The notes under the pieces were generated by a model that searched no databases, was not told the origin of the DNA, and worked only from the letters and a program-made list of their open reading frames with translations. Of a DNA stretch of 64,000 nt, positions 50,064 through 59,566 are shown piece after piece. The stretch is from Kitasatospora sp. MAP5-34 (lineage in GTDB: Bacteria > Actinomycetota > Actinomycetes > Streptomycetales > Streptomycetaceae), in assembly GCF_029894335.1 (NCBI RefSeq), contig NZ_JARXZC010000008.1:62001-126000 (forward strand). The letters are read 5' to 3'. Within the stretch, counting starts at the first letter, position 1, and each line of letters opens with the position of its first letter. The position numbers and the translations under genes are program-made.

Positions 50064-51533
50064 TTACGGCCGGCCCAGCCACTCGGCGAGCGCCTCGCGG
50101 AGTTCGCCCCGGCTCGGGTCGACGGCGGCCCAGGCGGCGTAGCCGTCCGGGCGGACCAGCAGGACGGTGTCGCGGAGCTTGCCGTGCGGGTCGGCCGGGG
50201 CCGCCGTCACCAGGCGGTCCTCCCACGGCTGGGTCACCGACAGCTCGTCCGGGCTGACCAGGACGAACTTCCCGGCGCGCAGCGCCTCGTGGAGCCGCTG
50301 CGGGCTGCCGGGCCCGTCCGACGCCAGCCGCAGGTCGGGCACCCGGTGGCCCACCAGGTGGTGGGCGCCCTTCGGTGCCTGGTAGGAGATGCCGATGCCG
50401 GACACCGTCCGGGCCCCGCGCTCGGCCATCGGCGGGAGGTGCCGCGCCGCCGAGGTCACCGCCGTGCGCAGCGCGCGGGCCGGTGCGGAGTGGGCCAGGG
50501 CCAGCCGGATCAGCGCGCCCGAACTGCGCAGCACCGTACGCCCGACCGGGTGCCGTTCGGTCCGGTAGCTGTCCAACAGGGCGTCAGGGGACCAACCGCG
50601 CAGGACCGCAGCCAACTTCCAGCTCAGGTTGGCGGCGTCCTGCAGGCCGGTGTTCATGCCCTGGCCGCCCGCCGGGGAGTGGCAGTGCGCCGCGTCGCCC
50701 GCCAGGAAGACCCGGCCGGAGCGGTAGTCCGGGGCCTGCCGTTCGTCGCTGTGGAACCGGGACATCCAGCGCGGGTCGTGCAGGCCGTGGTCCACCCCGA
50801 GCACGGTGCGGGTGATGTCGACCACCTCGGACAGTGCCACCGGTGCGCTGTCCGGGAGTTGACGGGCCCGGTCCCAGGCGATCACCCGGTACCAGCCGTC
50901 GCCGAACGGGGCGAGGAAGGCGAAGCCCTGCTCGGTGGCGCCGACCGTCAGCACCTCGGCCGGCTCGCGCTCCAGCCGTACGTCGGCGAGCAGCACCGAG
51001 CTGATCACCGACTCGCCGGGGAAGGGGATGCCGAGCAGCTCGCGGACCTTGCTGCGGACGCCGTCCGTGCCGACGACGTACCGCGCCCGGTGGGTCTCGC
51101 CGCCCTCGCTGACGTCCACGCTGACGCCCTCGGCGTCCTGCCGCAGGCCGATCACCTCGGCGCCGCGCAGGATCGTCGCCCCGGCCTTCAACGCCCGCTC
51201 CTGGAGCAGGCGTTCGGTGTTGGACTGCGGGGTGATCAGTACGAACGGGAAGCGGGTCGGCAGGTTGCCCAGTTCGACCTGCAGCCGCCCGAAGATCTGC
51301 AGCGAGCTGAGCCGCGTACCGGTGGCGATCAGTTCGTCGGCGAGGCCCCGGGCGTCCAGCGCCTCGAGCGTCCGGGCGTGCACGGCGAAGGCCCTGGTCA
51401 GGTTGGACTCGGTGCCGCGCTTCTCCAGCACGGTCACCCGCAGCCCGGCGGTGGCCAGATCGCCGGCCAGCAGGAGCCCGGTGGGCCCTGCCCCGACGAT
51501 CACGACATCGGAGGTCAGCTGCGGCTCGGACAT
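50064..51533 (-). CDS. FAD-dependent aromatic monooxygenase
   Basis: 489 residues from ATG 51533. FAD-binding GXGXXG in VVIVGAGPTGLLLAGDLA, the DG motif GTDGVRSKVRELLG, and the second FAD motif GDAAHCHSPAGGQGMNTGLQ followed by DAANLSWKLA. The C-terminal thioredoxin-like tail (about 390-489) is of the phenol hydroxylase/polyketide hydroxylase group. It probably hydroxylates an aromatic ring using NADPH and oxygen. The closest types are PheA/TfdB and RdmE-like enzymes. It lies about 180 bases downstream of paaN on the same strand, with a hairpin between them. Confidence 0.9.
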   Translation of the reverse strand: MSEPQLTSDVVIVGAGPTGLLLAGDLATAGLRVTVLEKRGTESNLTRAFAVHARTLEALDARGLADELIATGTRLSSLQIFGRLQVELGNLPTRFPFVLITPQSNTERLLQERALKAGATILRGAEVIGLRQDAEGVSVDVSEGGETHRARYVVGTDGVRSKVRELLGIPFPGESVISSVLLADVRLEREPAEVLTVGATEQGFAFLAPFGDGWYRVIAWDRARQLPDSAPVALSEVVDITRTVLGVDHGLHDPRWMSRFHSDERQAPDYRSGRVFLAGDAAHCHSPAGGQGMNTGLQDAANLSWKLAAVLRGWSPDALLDSYRTERHPVGRTVLRSSGALIRLALAHSAPARALRTAVTSAARHLPPMAERGARTVSGIGISYQAPKGAHHLVGHRVPDLRLASDGPGSPQRLHEALRAGKFVLVSPDELSVTQPWEDRLVTAAPADPHGKLRDTVLLVRPDGYAAWAAVDPSRGELREALAEWLGRP

Positions 51534-51645
51534 CGGCGTCTCCCGGTGGTCGGCACGAGCCGGTTCTCGGCTCGCTCCCAGCCTTCCATCATCGCTGCTC
51601 CAGGGGGACAGTTGAAGCAGGATTGACGGTCCGTCCGGGCAAACG

Positions 51646-51700
51646 CCAGGGGCTCCGCCCACCGATTCGCGCACGCGGTTCGGCGGAGCGGAGCCCCTGG
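51646..51700 (-). terminator. paaN terminator containing intergenic repeat copy 2
   Basis: Arms CCAGGGGCTCCG (51646-51657) and CGGAGCCCCTGG (51689-51700). The loop contains ATTCGCGCACGCGGTTC (51665-51681), the core of the repeat also found at 26687 and 56653. It lies 11 bases beyond the paaN stop. Confidence 0.8.
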
Positions 51701-51710
51701 GGGTACGGCC

Positions 51711-53411
51711 TCAGCTGTGGCGCCGGACCTCGACCACCCGGAACCGGTTGGAGACGAACGCCGCGTCGCAGTACGCCGAGTTGGCGGACGGGTTGGCGCC
51801 GGTGCCGTGCAGGTCGGAGAAGGCCGCCGTCTGGTTGGCGTACACGCCGCCGGTCAGGTTGAGCGAGAGCGAGACCCCGGTGTCCAGGCAGGCGTCGACC
51901 AGGGCCGACTCGACCTGCTCGGACACGGTGTAGCCGGACGCCGTCATCGCGCCCTGCTCCCGTACGGTGCGCCGCATCAGCTCCACGCCGGCCTCGCTGG
52001 AGTCCACCGCCACCGCGAAGTAGACCGGTCCGAAGCACTCCGACATGAAGGTGGCCCGGTCGTCCGGCTTGTCGGAGTCGGCCTTGATCAGCGCGGGCGT
52101 GCGCAGCACCGCCGCCGGGAACTCCTTCGACGCCACCACCCGTGGGGCCAGCGCGAGTTCGCCGTACTCGCCGCCGGACGCCTGGACGGTGCGCTGCAGC
52201 ACGCCCGGGTTGACCACGGCGCCGAGGATGGCGGCGGCGCGGGCGTCGTCCGAGAGCAGGCCGTCGATCGCGGCGGCCAGGTCGGTGACGACCTCGTCGT
52301 AGGTCTTGCTGCCCTCGTCGGTGCTGACGCCGGTGCGGGGGATCAGCAGGTTCTGCGGGGTGGTGCACATCTGGCCGCTGTAGAGCGAGAGCGAGAAGGC
52401 CAGGTTGTTCAGCATGCCACGGTAGTTGTCGGTCGAGTCGATCACGACCGTGTTGACGGCGGCCTTCTCGGTGTAGACCTGGGCCTGCTGGGCGTTGGTC
52501 TCCAGCCAGTCGCCGAAGGCGGTCGAGCCGGTGTAGTCGATGACCTTGATCTCGGGCCGGACGGCCAGCGCCTGGGCGATGGTCGAGCCCTCGTGCTCGG
52601 CGGCCAGGCAGACCACGTTCGGGTCGAAGCCGGCCTCGGCGAGCACCTCGCGGGCCACCCGTACGGTCAGCGCGAGCGGCAGGGTGGCGCGGGGGTGCGG
52701 CTTGACCAGGACGGGGTTGCCGGTGGCCAGCGAGGCGAACAGGCCCGGGTAGCCGTTCCAGGTCGGGAAGGTGTTGCAGCCGATCAGCAGGGCCAGGCCG
52801 CGCGGGACGACGGTGAAGTCCTTGACCATGCTGAGCGGGTCGCGCTTGCCCTGCGGCTTGGTCCAACTCGCGCGCTGCGGCAGCCGGGTCTGCTCGGCGT
52901 ACGCGTACGCGACCGCTTCCAGGCCACGGTCCTGGGCGTGCGGGCCACCGGCCTGGAAGGCCATCCCGTACGCCTGGCCGGTGGTGTGCATCACCGCGTG
53001 CGCGAACTCGTTCGACCGGGCGTTGATCCGGGCCAGGATCTCCAGGCAGACCGCCGCGCGGGCGGCGGGGGTCGCCGAGGCCCAGCCGGGACGGGCCGTC
53101 TCCATCGCCGCGATCAGCGCGTCCGGCTCGAAGTGCGGGTAGCTGACGCCCATTTCGATCCCGTACGGCGAGGACTCGCCGCCGACCGGCTCCCCGTCGG
53201 TCGGCTGGCCGTCGATCACGAACGGCAGGCCGAGCACCGACTCGAAGGCGGCCTTGCCGTCCTCAAGCGCGGTCTCCCCGTACGCCTTCGGGAACTCGGG
53301 GTACGGCGACCAGTAGTCGCGGGAGACGCTCGCGTCGAGCGCGCGGGTCAGCGTCTCCTGGTGACGGTCGATCAGTTCGGCGACAAAGGGGTGGTCGGCC
53401 GCAGCAGTCAT
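51711..53411 (-). CDS. paaN: PaaN-type aldehyde dehydrogenase-family protein
   Basis: 566 residues from ATG 53411 behind GGAGGAG. The start HPFVAELIDRHQETLTRALD and the length fit the phenylacetate-degradation PaaN family. The aldehyde-dehydrogenase core shows IDYTGSTAFGDWLE, a Cys in SLYSGQMCTTPQNLLIP (about residue 365) and MSECFGPVYF. Linked to ring-cleavage product oxidation in the phenylacetyl-CoA pathway. The paaA-E genes are not in the window, so a stand-alone role is also possible. Confidence 0.88.
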   Translation of the reverse strand: MTAAADHPFVAELIDRHQETLTRALDASVSRDYWSPYPEFPKAYGETALEDGKAAFESVLGLPFVIDGQPTDGEPVGGESSPYGIEMGVSYPHFEPDALIAAMETARPGWASATPAARAAVCLEILARINARSNEFAHAVMHTTGQAYGMAFQAGGPHAQDRGLEAVAYAYAEQTRLPQRASWTKPQGKRDPLSMVKDFTVVPRGLALLIGCNTFPTWNGYPGLFASLATGNPVLVKPHPRATLPLALTVRVAREVLAEAGFDPNVVCLAAEHEGSTIAQALAVRPEIKVIDYTGSTAFGDWLETNAQQAQVYTEKAAVNTVVIDSTDNYRGMLNNLAFSLSLYSGQMCTTPQNLLIPRTGVSTDEGSKTYDEVVTDLAAAIDGLLSDDARAAAILGAVVNPGVLQRTVQASGGEYGELALAPRVVASKEFPAAVLRTPALIKADSDKPDDRATFMSECFGPVYFAVAVDSSEAGVELMRRTVREQGAMTASGYTVSEQVESALVDACLDTGVSLSLNLTGGVYANQTAAFSDLHGTGANPSANSAYCDAAFVSNRFRVVEVRRHS

Positions 53412-53511
53412 GGTGCGCTCCTCCGAGGGGCGGACGGGACACCCCTCAGAGTAACCGAACGATCGGTCGGGGCAAGCCCCCAATTGCGGTTCTGTCGCCG
53501 CTGGGTCCTGG

Positions 53512-54789
53512 TTACGGCACGCCCAGTTCGAAGATGACGTACCCGGCGTACCAGCCGGAGGCGGCGGCGGTGAGGCCGAAGATCATGACCAACGAGGGCA
53601 GGCTGACCCGGCGCAGTGCCACCGCCAGCGGGACGAAGAGCGGGAAGGCGGGCAGTAGGTAGCGCGAGGTGTTGCCGAAGATCTGCTGGCTGCCGAGGAC
53701 CATGACGATGGTCACCAGGGTGTAGACGATCAGGAACGCGGGGGTCCGCAGTCGTACCAGCAGGAAGAGCAGCACCGGCAGGGTGAGCACCAGCAGGACG
53801 GCGATCAGGTCCTCGGTGGGGTACCCGAAGAGGTAGTCGCTGTGTCCGAACAGCACCCCGCGCAGCACGTTCGCGGTGTGCTGCCCGTAGTCGAAGAAGT
53901 GCAGCCAGGCGCCGCGCTGCAGGGTGAAGTAGCCGGTCAGGTCGCCCATCCGCCAGCCGACCCAGAACACGTAGCCGAACAGGCCGAGCGGGGAGATGAG
54001 CATCGCCACCAGCGGGCGGAGGATGCCGTCCCGCCGTTGGTACAGGGCGATCAGGGCGGCGACGCCGAGCGCGGCGATCAGGGCGGAGGCGGTCGGGCGG
54101 TTGAGGCCGGCCACCAGGGTGATCACCCCGGCCTCCACCCAGCGGCGGGTCAGCACGGCGTAGCAGGCCCAGGCGGCGAGCGCGACGAAGAGCGAGTCGG
54201 AGTACACCGCCCACTCGGCGCCGGAGCCCGGGAAGACGGCCCAGACGGCCGCCGCGATGATGCCCGTCCGCCGGTCGGTGAGCTTGGCGGTGACGGCGAA
54301 GATCCCGGCCGCCGCGACGAACGAGGAGACCACCGAGACCAGCATCCCGGCGCCGTAGAGACCGAGGCCAGTGCAGTCGGAGACCAGCCGCATCAGCCCG
54401 GGGTAGAGCGGGAAGAAGGCGGCCGAGTTCTGGTCCACGGTCATCATCTGCCCGGCGGCCAGCGGCACCAGCTGCGGGTGGTAGCCCTTCTCGGCGACCT
54501 GCTGGTACCACCAGCCGTCCCAGCTCTGCAGTACGTCCCAGACATGGGCCGCGCCGCCGTACCGGTATTCCTTGGTGCGGAAGTCGCCGGAGGCGTCCAG
54601 CAGGTACATGAACGTGGTGAAGCCCAGCAGCTTCAACACCCCGAACACGGCCAGTGCGGGCCCGAACCGGCGGGCGGCGCGCTGCGTCCACTGTTTGAGG
54701 CCGTCGCCCTCGGGGCCGCCGTCTCCGTCGTCGGCGGGGCTGTCCGGGAGTGAATATTCATCCGCCGGACGACTGGATATCGTGCTCAT
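53512..54789 (-). CDS. PIG-V-like membrane mannosyltransferase
   Basis: About 425 residues from ATG 54789; TTG 54831 in frame is an alternative. Around ten membrane helices. The first outside loop holds WDVLQSWDGWWYQQVAEKGY, the Asp-containing WDGxWY-type motif of PIG-V-like GT-C enzymes, and the next YSDSLFVALAAWACYAVLTR. It would use a polyprenol-phosphate-linked mannose or related sugar on the outer membrane face. It is divergent from a polyprenol-phosphate sugar synthase-like GT2 gene that could supply its donor. Confidence 0.85.
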   Translation of the reverse strand: MSTISSRPADEYSLPDSPADDGDGGPEGDGLKQWTQRAARRFGPALAVFGVLKLLGFTTFMYLLDASGDFRTKEYRYGGAAHVWDVLQSWDGWWYQQVAEKGYHPQLVPLAAGQMMTVDQNSAAFFPLYPGLMRLVSDCTGLGLYGAGMLVSVVSSFVAAAGIFAVTAKLTDRRTGIIAAAVWAVFPGSGAEWAVYSDSLFVALAAWACYAVLTRRWVEAGVITLVAGLNRPTASALIAALGVAALIALYQRRDGILRPLVAMLISPLGLFGYVFWVGWRMGDLTGYFTLQRGAWLHFFDYGQHTANVLRGVLFGHSDYLFGYPTEDLIAVLLVLTLPVLLFLLVRLRTPAFLIVYTLVTIVMVLGSQQIFGNTSRYLLPAFPLFVPLAVALRRVSLPSLVMIFGLTAAASGWYAGYVIFELGVP

Positions 54790-54956
54790 CGGATCCGATT
54801 CCCCGCCTGCTGCTGATTCTCTGGTCGTCAAGGACCCGTACCGCCCTGAGCCTAGGCGATGTGGTGGTAATCGGGCCGCGAGGTCTCATATCGGATTAAG
54901 GCGGCGCAGGTAAAATCTGACCAGCCTACCGACGTCGCCTGGGGCGGGAAGACCAT

Positions 54957-55946
54957 ATGACTTCCGAACATGCAGAGACCGCACTCTCCGTGGTCATCCC
55001 GATGTACAACGAAGAGGAAGCCCTTCCAGCCCTGATCGCCCGACTGCGCCCGGTCCTGGACGGGATCGGCGTTCCGTACGAGGTGGTGGCCGTCGACGAC
55101 GGCAGCAAGGACAAGACCGCCGAGCTGCTCGGAGACTTCCGGCACGCCTGGCCGGAGCTGCGGGTGGTCCGGCTGCGCCGGAACTCCGGGCACCAGGCGG
55201 CCCTCACGGCCGGTCTGCACCGGGCGGTCGGCCGGTACGTGGCGAGCATCGACGCCGACCTGCAGGACCCGCCGGAGAAGATCCCGGAGATGCTGGACCT
55301 CGCGCTGGAACGGCAGCTCGACATCGTCTACGGCGTACGCAACGACCGCAGCACCGACTCCGGCTTCAAGCGCCGCAGCGCCGGCGCCTACTACTGGCTG
55401 ATGCGCCGCCTGGCCGGCAAGCAGATGCCCGCCCAGGCCGGAGACTTCCGTCTGCTCAGCCGGGAGGCCGTCGAGGCGATCAAGGCGCTGCCGGACCAGC
55501 AGCAGGTCTACCGCCTGCTGGTGCCCTGGCTGGGCTTCCCGAGCGGCGAGGTGCACTACCAGCGCGACGAGCGGGTCGCCGGTGAGACCAAGTACCCGCT
55601 CAGCAAGATGATCAGGCTCGCCGTCGACAGCGTCACCGGGTTCTCGGCCGCCCCGCTGCGGCTGGCCACCTGGCTCGGGGTGACCAGCTTCTTCGCGTGC
55701 CTGGGGCTGCTGGTCTTCACGGTGGTCGCGTACGTCTCCGGGAAGACCGTGCCGGGCTGGACGTCCCTGTTCGTCGGGGTGCTGTTCATCGGTGCCGTCC
55801 AGCTGATCTGCGTCGGTCTGCTCGGCGAGTACATCGGCCGGATATACACCGCTGTGCAGCGACGCCCCACCTACTTCATCGGCTACGACTCGGCGGACGA
55901 GCCCGCGCTCCGGCTGTCCCCGGCCCGGTTCGAGGGCAGGGTCTGA
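54957..55946 (+). CDS. GT2 glycosyltransferase, dolichol/polyprenol-phosphate sugar synthase-like
   Basis: 329 residues from ATG 54957. The GT2 domain (about 1-230) shows LSVVIPMYNEEEALPALIAR, VAVDDGSKDKTAEL, the DxD-like SIDADLQDPPEKIP, and GQAGDFRLL-like QAGDFRLLSREAV. Two C-terminal helices (SFFACLGLLVFTVVAYV and FVGVLFIGAVQLICVGLLGE) match the GtrB/ArnC group. It makes polyprenyl-phosphate-sugar from a nucleotide sugar on the cytosolic face. TAAAAT at about 54912-54917 could be its -10 element. Confidence 0.92.
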   Translation: MTSEHAETALSVVIPMYNEEEALPALIARLRPVLDGIGVPYEVVAVDDGSKDKTAELLGDFRHAWPELRVVRLRRNSGHQAALTAGLHRAVGRYVASIDADLQDPPEKIPEMLDLALERQLDIVYGVRNDRSTDSGFKRRSAGAYYWLMRRLAGKQMPAQAGDFRLLSREAVEAIKALPDQQQVYRLLVPWLGFPSGEVHYQRDERVAGETKYPLSKMIRLAVDSVTGFSAAPLRLATWLGVTSFFACLGLLVFTVVAYVSGKTVPGWTSLFVGVLFIGAVQLICVGLLGEYIGRIYTAVQRRPTYFIGYDSADEPALRLSPARFEGRV

Positions 55947-56017
55947 CAGCGGCCCGGGTACGGGTGCCCCAGGCCCCCGGCTGACGTGCTGCCAGGGCGC
56001 CGGGGATACTCGTTCGT

Positions 56018-56599
56018 ATGGCCGAGAACAACACCCGCACCGCGTACACCGTCGAGTCGCTGCTCGCGGTGACGGTAGAGGTCTTCAACGAGCGCGGGTA
56101 CGACGGGACCTCGATGGAGGACCTGTCCCGGGCGGCCGGTATCTCCAAGTCGTCGATCTACCACCACGTACGAGGCAAGGAGGAGCTGCTCCGGCTCGCC
56201 GTCGGGCGGGCGCTGGACTCGCTCTTCGGCATCCTGGACGAGCCCGCCGCCGTGACCGGCCGCCCGGTGGACCGGCTGGAGCACGTCGTGCTGCGGACCA
56301 CCGAGGTGCTGCTCGCCGAGCTCCCGTACGTCACCCTGCTGCTCCGGGTGCGGGGCAACACCACGACCGAGCTGTGGGCGCTGGAGCGCCGCCGGGACTT
56401 CGACCACCAGGTGGCCGAGCTGGTCCGGGCCGCCGTGGCGGCGGGCGAGCTGCGTTCGGATGTCGAACCCCGGCTGGCGACCCGGCTGCTGTTCGGCATG
56501 ATCAACTCGGTGGTGGAGTGGTACCGGCCCGGCGCGAAGGCGGCGGACGGCGTCGCCGAGGCGGTCGTGCATCTCGCCTTCGGCGGGTTGCGGGCTTGA
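56018..56599 (+). CDS. TetR-family transcriptional regulator
   Basis: 193 residues from ATG 56018. The N-terminal HTH is typical (VEVFNERGYDGTSMEDLSRA followed by AGISKSSIYHHVRGKEELL). The C-terminal ligand domain is all-helical. Position downstream of the GT2 gene, and about 2.6 kb from paaN, gives a weak hint of PaaR-like function only; the ligand is unknown. Confidence 0.9.
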   Translation: MAENNTRTAYTVESLLAVTVEVFNERGYDGTSMEDLSRAAGISKSSIYHHVRGKEELLRLAVGRALDSLFGILDEPAAVTGRPVDRLEHVVLRTTEVLLAELPYVTLLLRVRGNTTTELWALERRRDFDHQVAELVRAAVAAGELRSDVEPRLATRLLFGMINSVVEWYRPGAKAADGVAEAVVHLAFGGLRA

Positions 56600-56652
56600 C
56601 GCTGGGGGCCTGGCGGGGCTGAACGCGGCGGTGAGGTGCGGGCCGTTGCCTT

Positions 56653-56697
56653 CCGGTTTCGCGCACGCGGTTCATTGAGCAGAGCCTCGCGCCCTTG
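56653..56697. repeat. Intergenic repeat, copy 3
   Basis: CCGGTTTCGCGCACGCGGTT (56653-56672), then CATTGAGCAGAGCCTCGCGCCC. It lines up with the copy at 26687 over most of its length. It lies between convergent tetR and Lrp genes. Confidence 0.6.
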
Positions 56698-56733
56698 ACT
56701 GTGGCCGGCCGATTGCCTGAGAAGTTGGTGAGG

Positions 56734-57213
56734 TCAGACCGGGGGGACCTGGTCGGTCTCCTCGAAGACCAGCAGGGTCTGGGTGGCCAGGACGTCCGGG
56801 AACGACTGGATCCGGCCGAGCACCAGCTCGCGCAGTGCGTGGTTGTCGGCGGTGTGGACCAGCAGCAGTACGTCGAACTCGCCGCCCACCAGGGCGATGT
56901 GGGCCACCCCGGGTAGGCCGAGCAGTTGCTCGCGGACCGTCCGCCAGGAGTTCTGCACGATCTTGAGGGTGATGTACGCGGTGGCTCCCTGCCCCGCCCG
57001 TTCGTGGTCGACCCGGGCGGTGAAGCCGCGAATCACGCCGTCCTCGACCATCCTGGAGATCCGGGCGTACGCGTTCGCCCGGGACACGTGCACCCGCTCG
57101 GCGACCGAACGTATCGACGCCCGGCCGTCCTGCTGGAGCAGACGAAGGATCGCACGGTCGACCCGGTCGAGCCGGTCCGCGCGCTCCGACCTGGACATCT
57201 GTTCAGCGGACAT
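56734..57213 (-). CDS. bkdR: Lrp/AsnC-family regulator, BkdR-like
   Basis: 159 residues from ATG 57213 behind GGAGGGTGGGGG. N-terminal HTH (AILRLLQQDGRASIRSVAER and VHVSRANAYARISRMVEDGV), C-terminal RAM domain with the ligand loop GEFDVLLLV. It is divergent from the bkd genes with 216 bases between, as in other Streptomyces where BkdR controls them. A branched-chain amino acid ligand is inferred. Confidence 0.9.
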   Translation of the reverse strand: MSAEQMSRSERADRLDRVDRAILRLLQQDGRASIRSVAERVHVSRANAYARISRMVEDGVIRGFTARVDHERAGQGATAYITLKIVQNSWRTVREQLLGLPGVAHIALVGGEFDVLLLVHTADNHALRELVLGRIQSFPDVLATQTLLVFEETDQVPPV

Positions 57214-57429
57214 GGTCCCCCACCCTCCGAAAATGGACGTGCTGCAACAAGTCGACCGCCGATCGGACCGAATGTCCACCACCTTGCCGCAGCTGTGGCC
57301 AGAATGACCAGACGACCGAACAATCGGTAGGGAGGAACGGCCCGGCGACGAGCACTGGCACCCCTCGTGCACCACGGCATCACCACTGCCCCCGCTGCAC
57401 CCCTCCCCCACCCTCTGGAGGTGCCCGAG
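57214..57429. promoter_or_regulatory. bkdR/bkd divergent control region
   Basis: 216 bases between divergent genes. On the plus strand TTGCCG near 57284 and AGAATG near 57302 could be promoter elements with a short spacer. Lrp-type sites are too degenerate to assign by eye. Confidence 0.4.
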
Positions 57430-58572
57430 ATGACCGTTCTCGATCACAGACACCTGGCTCCCGTCCCCGGGTGGCTGCCCGGTGCGACCGGCCCCCGCAG
57501 CGACCCCGCACCGCTGCTGCCCGACGCCGCGCCCGTACGGGTCCTCGGCACGCCCGCCCTGGACAAGGCCGACCCGCTGCTGCTCCGCGAGCTCTACCGC
57601 CGGCTGGTCGTCGGCCGCCGCTACAACCAGCAGGCCACCACCCTCACCAAGCAGGGCCGGCTCGCCGTCTACCCGGCCTCCACCGGCCAGGAGGCCTGCC
57701 AGGTCGCCGCCGCGCTCGCACTGCGCGAGGACGACTGGCTCTTCCCGAGCTACCGCGACACCCTCGCCGTGGTCTCCCGGGGTGTCGACCCGCTGGCCGC
57801 GCTCACCCTGCTGCGCGGCAACGCCCACACCGGCTACGACCCGCGCGCGGCCCGTACCGCGCCGCTCTGCACCCCGCTCGCCACGCAGGCCCCGCACGCC
57901 GTCGGCCTGGCGCACGCCGCCCGGCTGCGCGGCTCGGACACCGTCGCACTGGCCCTGCTCGGCGACGGCGGCACCAGCGAGGGCGACTTCCACGAGGCGC
58001 TCAACTTCGCGGCCGTACTGCACGCCCCCGTGGTCTTCCTGGTGCAGAACAACGGCTACGCGATCTCCGTCCCGCTCACCCAGCAGTCCGCCGCACCCAG
58101 CCTGGCGCACAAGGCGGTCGGCTACGGCATGCCCGGCCGGCTGGTGGACGGCAACGACGCGGTCGCGATGCACTCGGTGCTCAGCGAGGCGATCGAGTAC
58201 GCCCGCAACGGCGGTGGCCCGACCCTGATCGAGGCGCTCACCTACCGGATCGAGGCGCACACCAACGCCGACGACGCCACCCGCTACCGCGAGGCCGCGG
58301 AGGTGACGGCCTGGCGGGAGCACGACCCGATCCTGCTGATGGACCGCCACCTGCGGGCCGCCGGGATACTCGACGACGAGTTGGTCCAGGACGCCGCCGA
58401 CGAGGCCGAGGCGCTCGCGGCCCGGATGCGCGCCGAGTTCCACGCCGAGCCGGTGCTCGACCCGCACGCGCTCTTCGCCCACGTCTACGCCGAGCCCACC
58501 CCACAACTGCGCGAGCAAGCCTCCCAGCTCGCCGCCGAGTTGGCCGCCGAGTCCGAGGTGCACGAGCGATGA
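57430..58572 (+). CDS. bkdA: Branched-chain keto-acid dehydrogenase E1, alpha subunit
   Basis: 380 residues from ATG 57430 with GGAGG 11 bases upstream. Thiamine diphosphate site: GDGGTSEGDFHEALNFAAVL and the NNGYAIS segment, with SYRDTLAVVSRG and ALTYRIEAHTNADDATRYR. It decarboxylates branched-chain 2-keto acids from Val, Leu and Ile, giving acyl-CoA starters for branched fatty acids. The stop overlaps bkdB by ATGA. Confidence 0.93.
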   Translation: MTVLDHRHLAPVPGWLPGATGPRSDPAPLLPDAAPVRVLGTPALDKADPLLLRELYRRLVVGRRYNQQATTLTKQGRLAVYPASTGQEACQVAAALALREDDWLFPSYRDTLAVVSRGVDPLAALTLLRGNAHTGYDPRAARTAPLCTPLATQAPHAVGLAHAARLRGSDTVALALLGDGGTSEGDFHEALNFAAVLHAPVVFLVQNNGYAISVPLTQQSAAPSLAHKAVGYGMPGRLVDGNDAVAMHSVLSEAIEYARNGGGPTLIEALTYRIEAHTNADDATRYREAAEVTAWREHDPILLMDRHLRAAGILDDELVQDAADEAEALAARMRAEFHAEPVLDPHALFAHVYAEPTPQLREQASQLAAELAAESEVHER

Positions 58573-59564
58573 GCACAGCAGTACAGACCCGCACTTCCAC
58601 CATGGCGCAGGCGCTCAACTCGGCGCTCAAGGACGCGATGCGGGCCGACCCGACGGTCCACGTCATGGGCGAGGACGTCGGCGCGCTCGGCGGTGTCTTC
58701 CGGATCACCGACGGCCTGACCGCCGAGTTCGGCGCCGACCGCTGCCTGGACACCCCGCTCGCCGAGGCCGGCATCCTCGGCACCGCGATCGGCATGGCGA
58801 TGTACGGGCTGCGGCCCGTCGTGGAGATGCAGTTCGACGCCTTCGCCTACCCGGCGATGGAGCAACTCGTCTCGCACGTGGCCAAGATGCGCAACCGTAC
58901 GGCCGGCGCGATGCCGCTGCCGATCACCATCCGGATCCCGTACGGCGGCGGCATCGGCGGCGTCGAGCACCACAGCGACTCCTCCGAGGCGTACTACACC
59001 CAGACCCCCGGCCTGCACGTCGTCACCCCCGCGACCGTCGCCGACGCGTACGGGCTGCTGCGCGCCTCGATCGCCTCCGACGACCCGGTGATCTTCCTGG
59101 AGCCCAAGCGCCTCTACTGGGGCAAGGCGGAGTGGGACCCGACCGCGCCGGTCGAGCCGATCGGGCGGGCGGCGCTGCGCCGGACCGGGCGGTCGGCCGT
59201 GCTGATCACGTACGGGCCCTCGCTGCCGGTCTGCCTGGAGGCGGCCGAGGCCGCGAAGGCGGAGGGCTGGGACCTCGCGGTGCTGGACCTGCGGACGCTG
59301 GTGCCGTTCGACGACGAGACGGTCTGCGAGGTGGTTCGCTCGGTCGGCCGGGCGGTCGTCGTGCACGAGTCGACCGGCTTCGGCGGCGTCGGCGCGGAGA
59401 TCGCCGCCCGGGTCACCGAGCGCTGCTTCCACCACCTGGCCGCGCCCGTGCTGCGGGTGGCCGGCTTCGACATCCCGTACCCGCCACCGATGTTGGAGCA
59501 CCACCACCTCCCCGGGGTGGACCGGATCCTGGACGCCGTGTCCCGGCTCCAGTGGGAGGAGTGA
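58569..59564 (+). CDS. bkdB: Branched-chain keto-acid dehydrogenase E1, beta subunit
   Basis: 331 residues from ATG 58569. Transketolase-type pyrimidine-binding domain with MGEDVGALGGVFRITDGL, DTPLAEAGILGTAIGMAMYG and EMQFDAFAYPAMEQL. The C-terminal domain includes VLDLRTLVPFDDETV and VVVHESTGFGGVGAEIAA. It pairs with the alpha subunit as an alpha2-beta2 enzyme. The E2 gene starts 2 bases after the stop. Confidence 0.95.
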   Translation: MSTAVQTRTSTMAQALNSALKDAMRADPTVHVMGEDVGALGGVFRITDGLTAEFGADRCLDTPLAEAGILGTAIGMAMYGLRPVVEMQFDAFAYPAMEQLVSHVAKMRNRTAGAMPLPITIRIPYGGGIGGVEHHSDSSEAYYTQTPGLHVVTPATVADAYGLLRASIASDDPVIFLEPKRLYWGKAEWDPTAPVEPIGRAALRRTGRSAVLITYGPSLPVCLEAAEAAKAEGWDLAVLDLRTLVPFDDETVCEVVRSVGRAVVVHESTGFGGVGAEIAARVTERCFHHLAAPVLRVAGFDIPYPPPMLEHHHLPGVDRILDAVSRLQWEE

Positions 59565-59566
59565 CG

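Noticed and set aside
57214..57429. Riboswitch or leader attenuator before bkd
   Set aside because: No conserved riboswitch core or leader peptide with branched-chain codons was seen in the 216 bases.
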